Shown here one piece after another: positions 62,549 to 64,000 of a DNA stretch of 64,000 bases (the stretch's first letter is position 1; every line of letters begins with the position of its first letter). Source of the DNA: Chitinophagaceae bacterium (GTDB taxonomy: Bacteria; Bacteroidota; Bacteroidia; Chitinophagales; Chitinophagaceae). A model generated the notes under the pieces. The model was not told where the DNA came from. It saw nothing but the letters and a program-made list of their open reading frames with translations, and searched no databases. The position numbers and the translations under genes were made by a program. Location: NCBI GenBank assembly GCA_947372105.1, contig CANBSH010000001.1, positions 42,135 to 106,134 on the forward strand, given 5' to 3'.

Positions 62549-62733
62549 TTTAGAATATTTTGGATATGTGAAATGGTCGAAAATTTGACCTAACTCCTTA
62601 GTTGCCGCAAAGTTACGTGAGTTCTGTTGGGTTTCGAAAAAATAGAGCTCATTTTTATATTTTCCCGCTTATTTTTTTATTATTTTTACCCCGCAGTATT
62701 CTCTGCAATTGTACCTCTTAGACACTATTCATT

Positions 62734-63120
62734 ATGGTTTCTAAAATTTCAGAAGGCATCGAAGTAAGTATCGAAACTTTTTACCAAAAAGATTATAGTA
62801 ATCCGCTCCAAAACGAGTACATGTTTGCGTATCGTATTACAATTGAAAATCACAATTCCTTTCCTGTAAAATTATTAAAGCGTTATTGGGAAGTTTTCGA
62901 TAGCAATACCGAACATAGAGTGGTCGAAGGCGAAGGTGTGGTTGGAGTGCAACCTTTAATTATGCCTGGCAAACATTATCAATACGTGAGTGGTTGTCAT
63001 TTGAAAAGTGAATTAGGTAAAATGCAAGGTTATTACACGATGGAAAATATTGAAAATAAGGAATGTATTCATGTAAATATTCCTGCTTTCAAAATGGCTG
63101 CTCCAGTAAAACTGAACTAA
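62734..63120 (+). CDS. apaG: ApaG-domain protein
   Basis: The 128-residue protein is one ApaG fibronectin-III-like domain: NEYMFAYRITIENHNSFPVKLLKRYWEVFDS, VVEGEGVVGVQPLIMPGKHYQYVSGC and MQGYYTMEN. ApaG was once tied to cobalt and magnesium efflux, but its biochemical role is unsettled. The gene stands alone, divergent from icd. Confidence 0.93.
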   Translation: MVSKISEGIEVSIETFYQKDYSNPLQNEYMFAYRITIENHNSFPVKLLKRYWEVFDSNTEHRVVEGEGVVGVQPLIMPGKHYQYVSGCHLKSELGKMQGYYTMENIENKECIHVNIPAFKMAAPVKLN

Positions 63121-63229
63121 AAATACTTTTTACGAAAGTGCCTTTCTTATAGACTCAACCTACCTTTTTGTAAGTCAATTACTATTATTGCATCTTAGCC
63201 CTTATTTTATATGATGATAGTAATAACTA

Positions 63230-64000
63230 TTAATGCTGATACTTGCTTTCTTCCCATATTTGACGATCCGACATTTTCAACAAAGAATTTAAATCATCTT
63301 GTTTTATAGGGCTTTGTTGCTTCAGCCATGATTGAACTATTCGATATCCTAAGTAGGATCCAACATTTGCAGGAATCTCATTTCCAAAGTAAATATTAAA
63401 TGGACCCTCTTCCATCATATTTTTTAAGAGCTTCGGATCTTTGGAATACAATAAATTCATTTTTAAAATATACTTCCAAATATCCGATTCAGACTCTTGT
63501 ACATGTTGCCATTGTGCAGTTGTATATCCTAATATATTTTCAATTTTACTTTGAGGCAATAACTTTTGAAGGGTCACTATTTTTTTTCCTTCTTGGACCA
63601 TCTGTTGCATGAAATTATTGGAAGAAGAAAAAGAGGAAGGGGTGTTTTTTATCATAGAGGACGACGATTGCATGTCCATCCATAAATTTTGCGCTGCCAT
63701 AATAGGAATAAAGTCTGGCGTAAACCGCTGACTCCTATAATTTGGATAAAGTCCTTGTATTTTAGAAGACTGATACCATGGAGAAGAGGCTCCCATATAC
63801 ATTTGTAATCCTATTGCCATATAATCATCCCCCATCGTATTTGCAAATCCTTCCAAGGGTCCTATAAAATAAATTAAAGTAGAAGGTAAATGATAGGAAG
63901 GAAAATAATAATGAAAATAGGTAAACAATTGTTGTAATTGTGGCTGGGCAATAGCCACCAAATTCATTTTTTTTGTTTCCTTATAAATAGGCTGATACGC
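63230..64000 (-). CDS. gldB: GldB-like gliding/type IX secretion lipoprotein, C-terminal part
   Basis: The frame is open at the window edge, so at least 256 residues are present and the N-terminus is missing. The protein shows the GldB pattern of aromatic-rich blocks: LQQLFTYFHYYFPSYHLPSTLIYFIGPLEG, MAIGLQMYMGASSPWY, and a later DIWKYILKMNLLYSKDPKLLKNMMEEGPFN with VGSYLGYRIVQSWLKQ. GldB is a lipoprotein needed for gliding in Flavobacterium, with no enzymatic role known. The first methionine seen at 63967 is internal. Homology is diffuse, so confidence is moderate. Confidence 0.7.
   Translation of the reverse strand, partial: AYQPIYKETKKMNLVAIAQPQLQQLFTYFHYYFPSYHLPSTLIYFIGPLEGFANTMGDDYMAIGLQMYMGASSPWYQSSKIQGLYPNYRSQRFTPDFIPIMAAQNLWMDMQSSSSMIKNTPSSFSSSNNFMQQMVQEGKKIVTLQKLLPQSKIENILGYTTAQWQHVQESESDIWKYILKMNLLYSKDPKLLKNMMEEGPFNIYFGNEIPANVGSYLGYRIVQSWLKQQSPIKQDDLNSLLKMSDRQIWEESKYQH

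Noticed and set aside
1-64000. CRISPR arrays, insertion sequences, prophage and restriction genes
   Set aside because: No regularly spaced repeats, transposase, integrase, phage structural or restriction-modification genes were seen in any frame.

Overview
The window is AT-rich DNA from a Bacteroidota bacterium. The gene set best fits a pigmented, aerobic, free-living member of the Chitinophagaceae/Sphingobacteriia side. The evidence is gldK-gldL-gldM and porT (type IX secretion), DUF4271 next to hemD, BshA (bacillithiol), four TonB-dependent or outer-membrane beta-barrel receptors, a zeaxanthin-type carotenoid operon, an H1-like Lys/Ala protein, and TAnnTTTG promoter boxes. Genus is not assigned. 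Coding density is high. No insertion sequence, prophage or CRISPR array is seen; the region is chromosomal with a few unusual loci.

Layout. 1-2.2 kb: end of the type IX motor operon (gldK, gldL, start of gldM, minus strand). 2.3-12.9 kb: a DUF255 thioredoxin-fold protein, hemD, DUF4271, hemW, gpsA, an efflux adaptor with its TolC partner, and an amino-acid permease. 13.1-15.4 kb: a cobalamin riboswitch and a BtuB-like receptor whose start codon lies in a perfect inverted repeat. 15.4-24.5 kb: MarC, sulfatase, diacylglycerol-kinase-like protein, two more outer-membrane receptors and an alcohol dehydrogenase, then tRNA-Arg. 24.6-30.8 kb: the carotenoid operon (ECF sigma factor, crtI, crtB, idi, crtZ, crtY) with an upstream B12-binding MerR regulator of CarH type. 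30.9-37 kb: dTDP-sugar genes rfbB-rfbC-rfbA, an HGSNAT-like membrane acyltransferase, and a MurU-like nucleotidyltransferase beside an AmgK-like kinase fused to a RapZ C-terminal domain. 37-44 kb: a large TonB receptor, an exported SAM-hydrolase-family protein, a umuDC pair whose UmuD lacks both catalytic residues, and a stand-alone second half of CarB followed by a cluster of hairpins. 44.2-64 kb: M28 peptidase, bshA, aminotransferase, gamma-carbonic anhydrase, rsgA, ubiE-porT, dihydroorotase, MutS-like ATPase, ComM, CoA-binding protein, H1-like protein, zinc metalloprotease, DUF1569 protein, PDH E2, isocitrate dehydrogenase, apaG and a partial gldB.

How the genes connect. B12 appears twice: a B12-riboswitch-controlled receptor (uptake) and a B12-binding CarH-like regulator that carries both motifs known from light-sensing CarH, next to the carotenoid operon. 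Uptake of the cofactor could therefore set the capacity for light-controlled pigment synthesis. The AmgK-RapZ fusion, MurU-like enzyme and HGSNAT-like protein suggest an amino-sugar or peptidoglycan recycling neighbourhood. The most unusual items are the catalytically dead UmuD, the half CarB cut in its interdomain linker, the start-codon-sequestering hairpin below the riboswitch, and the hairpin array at about 44.04-44.24 kb.
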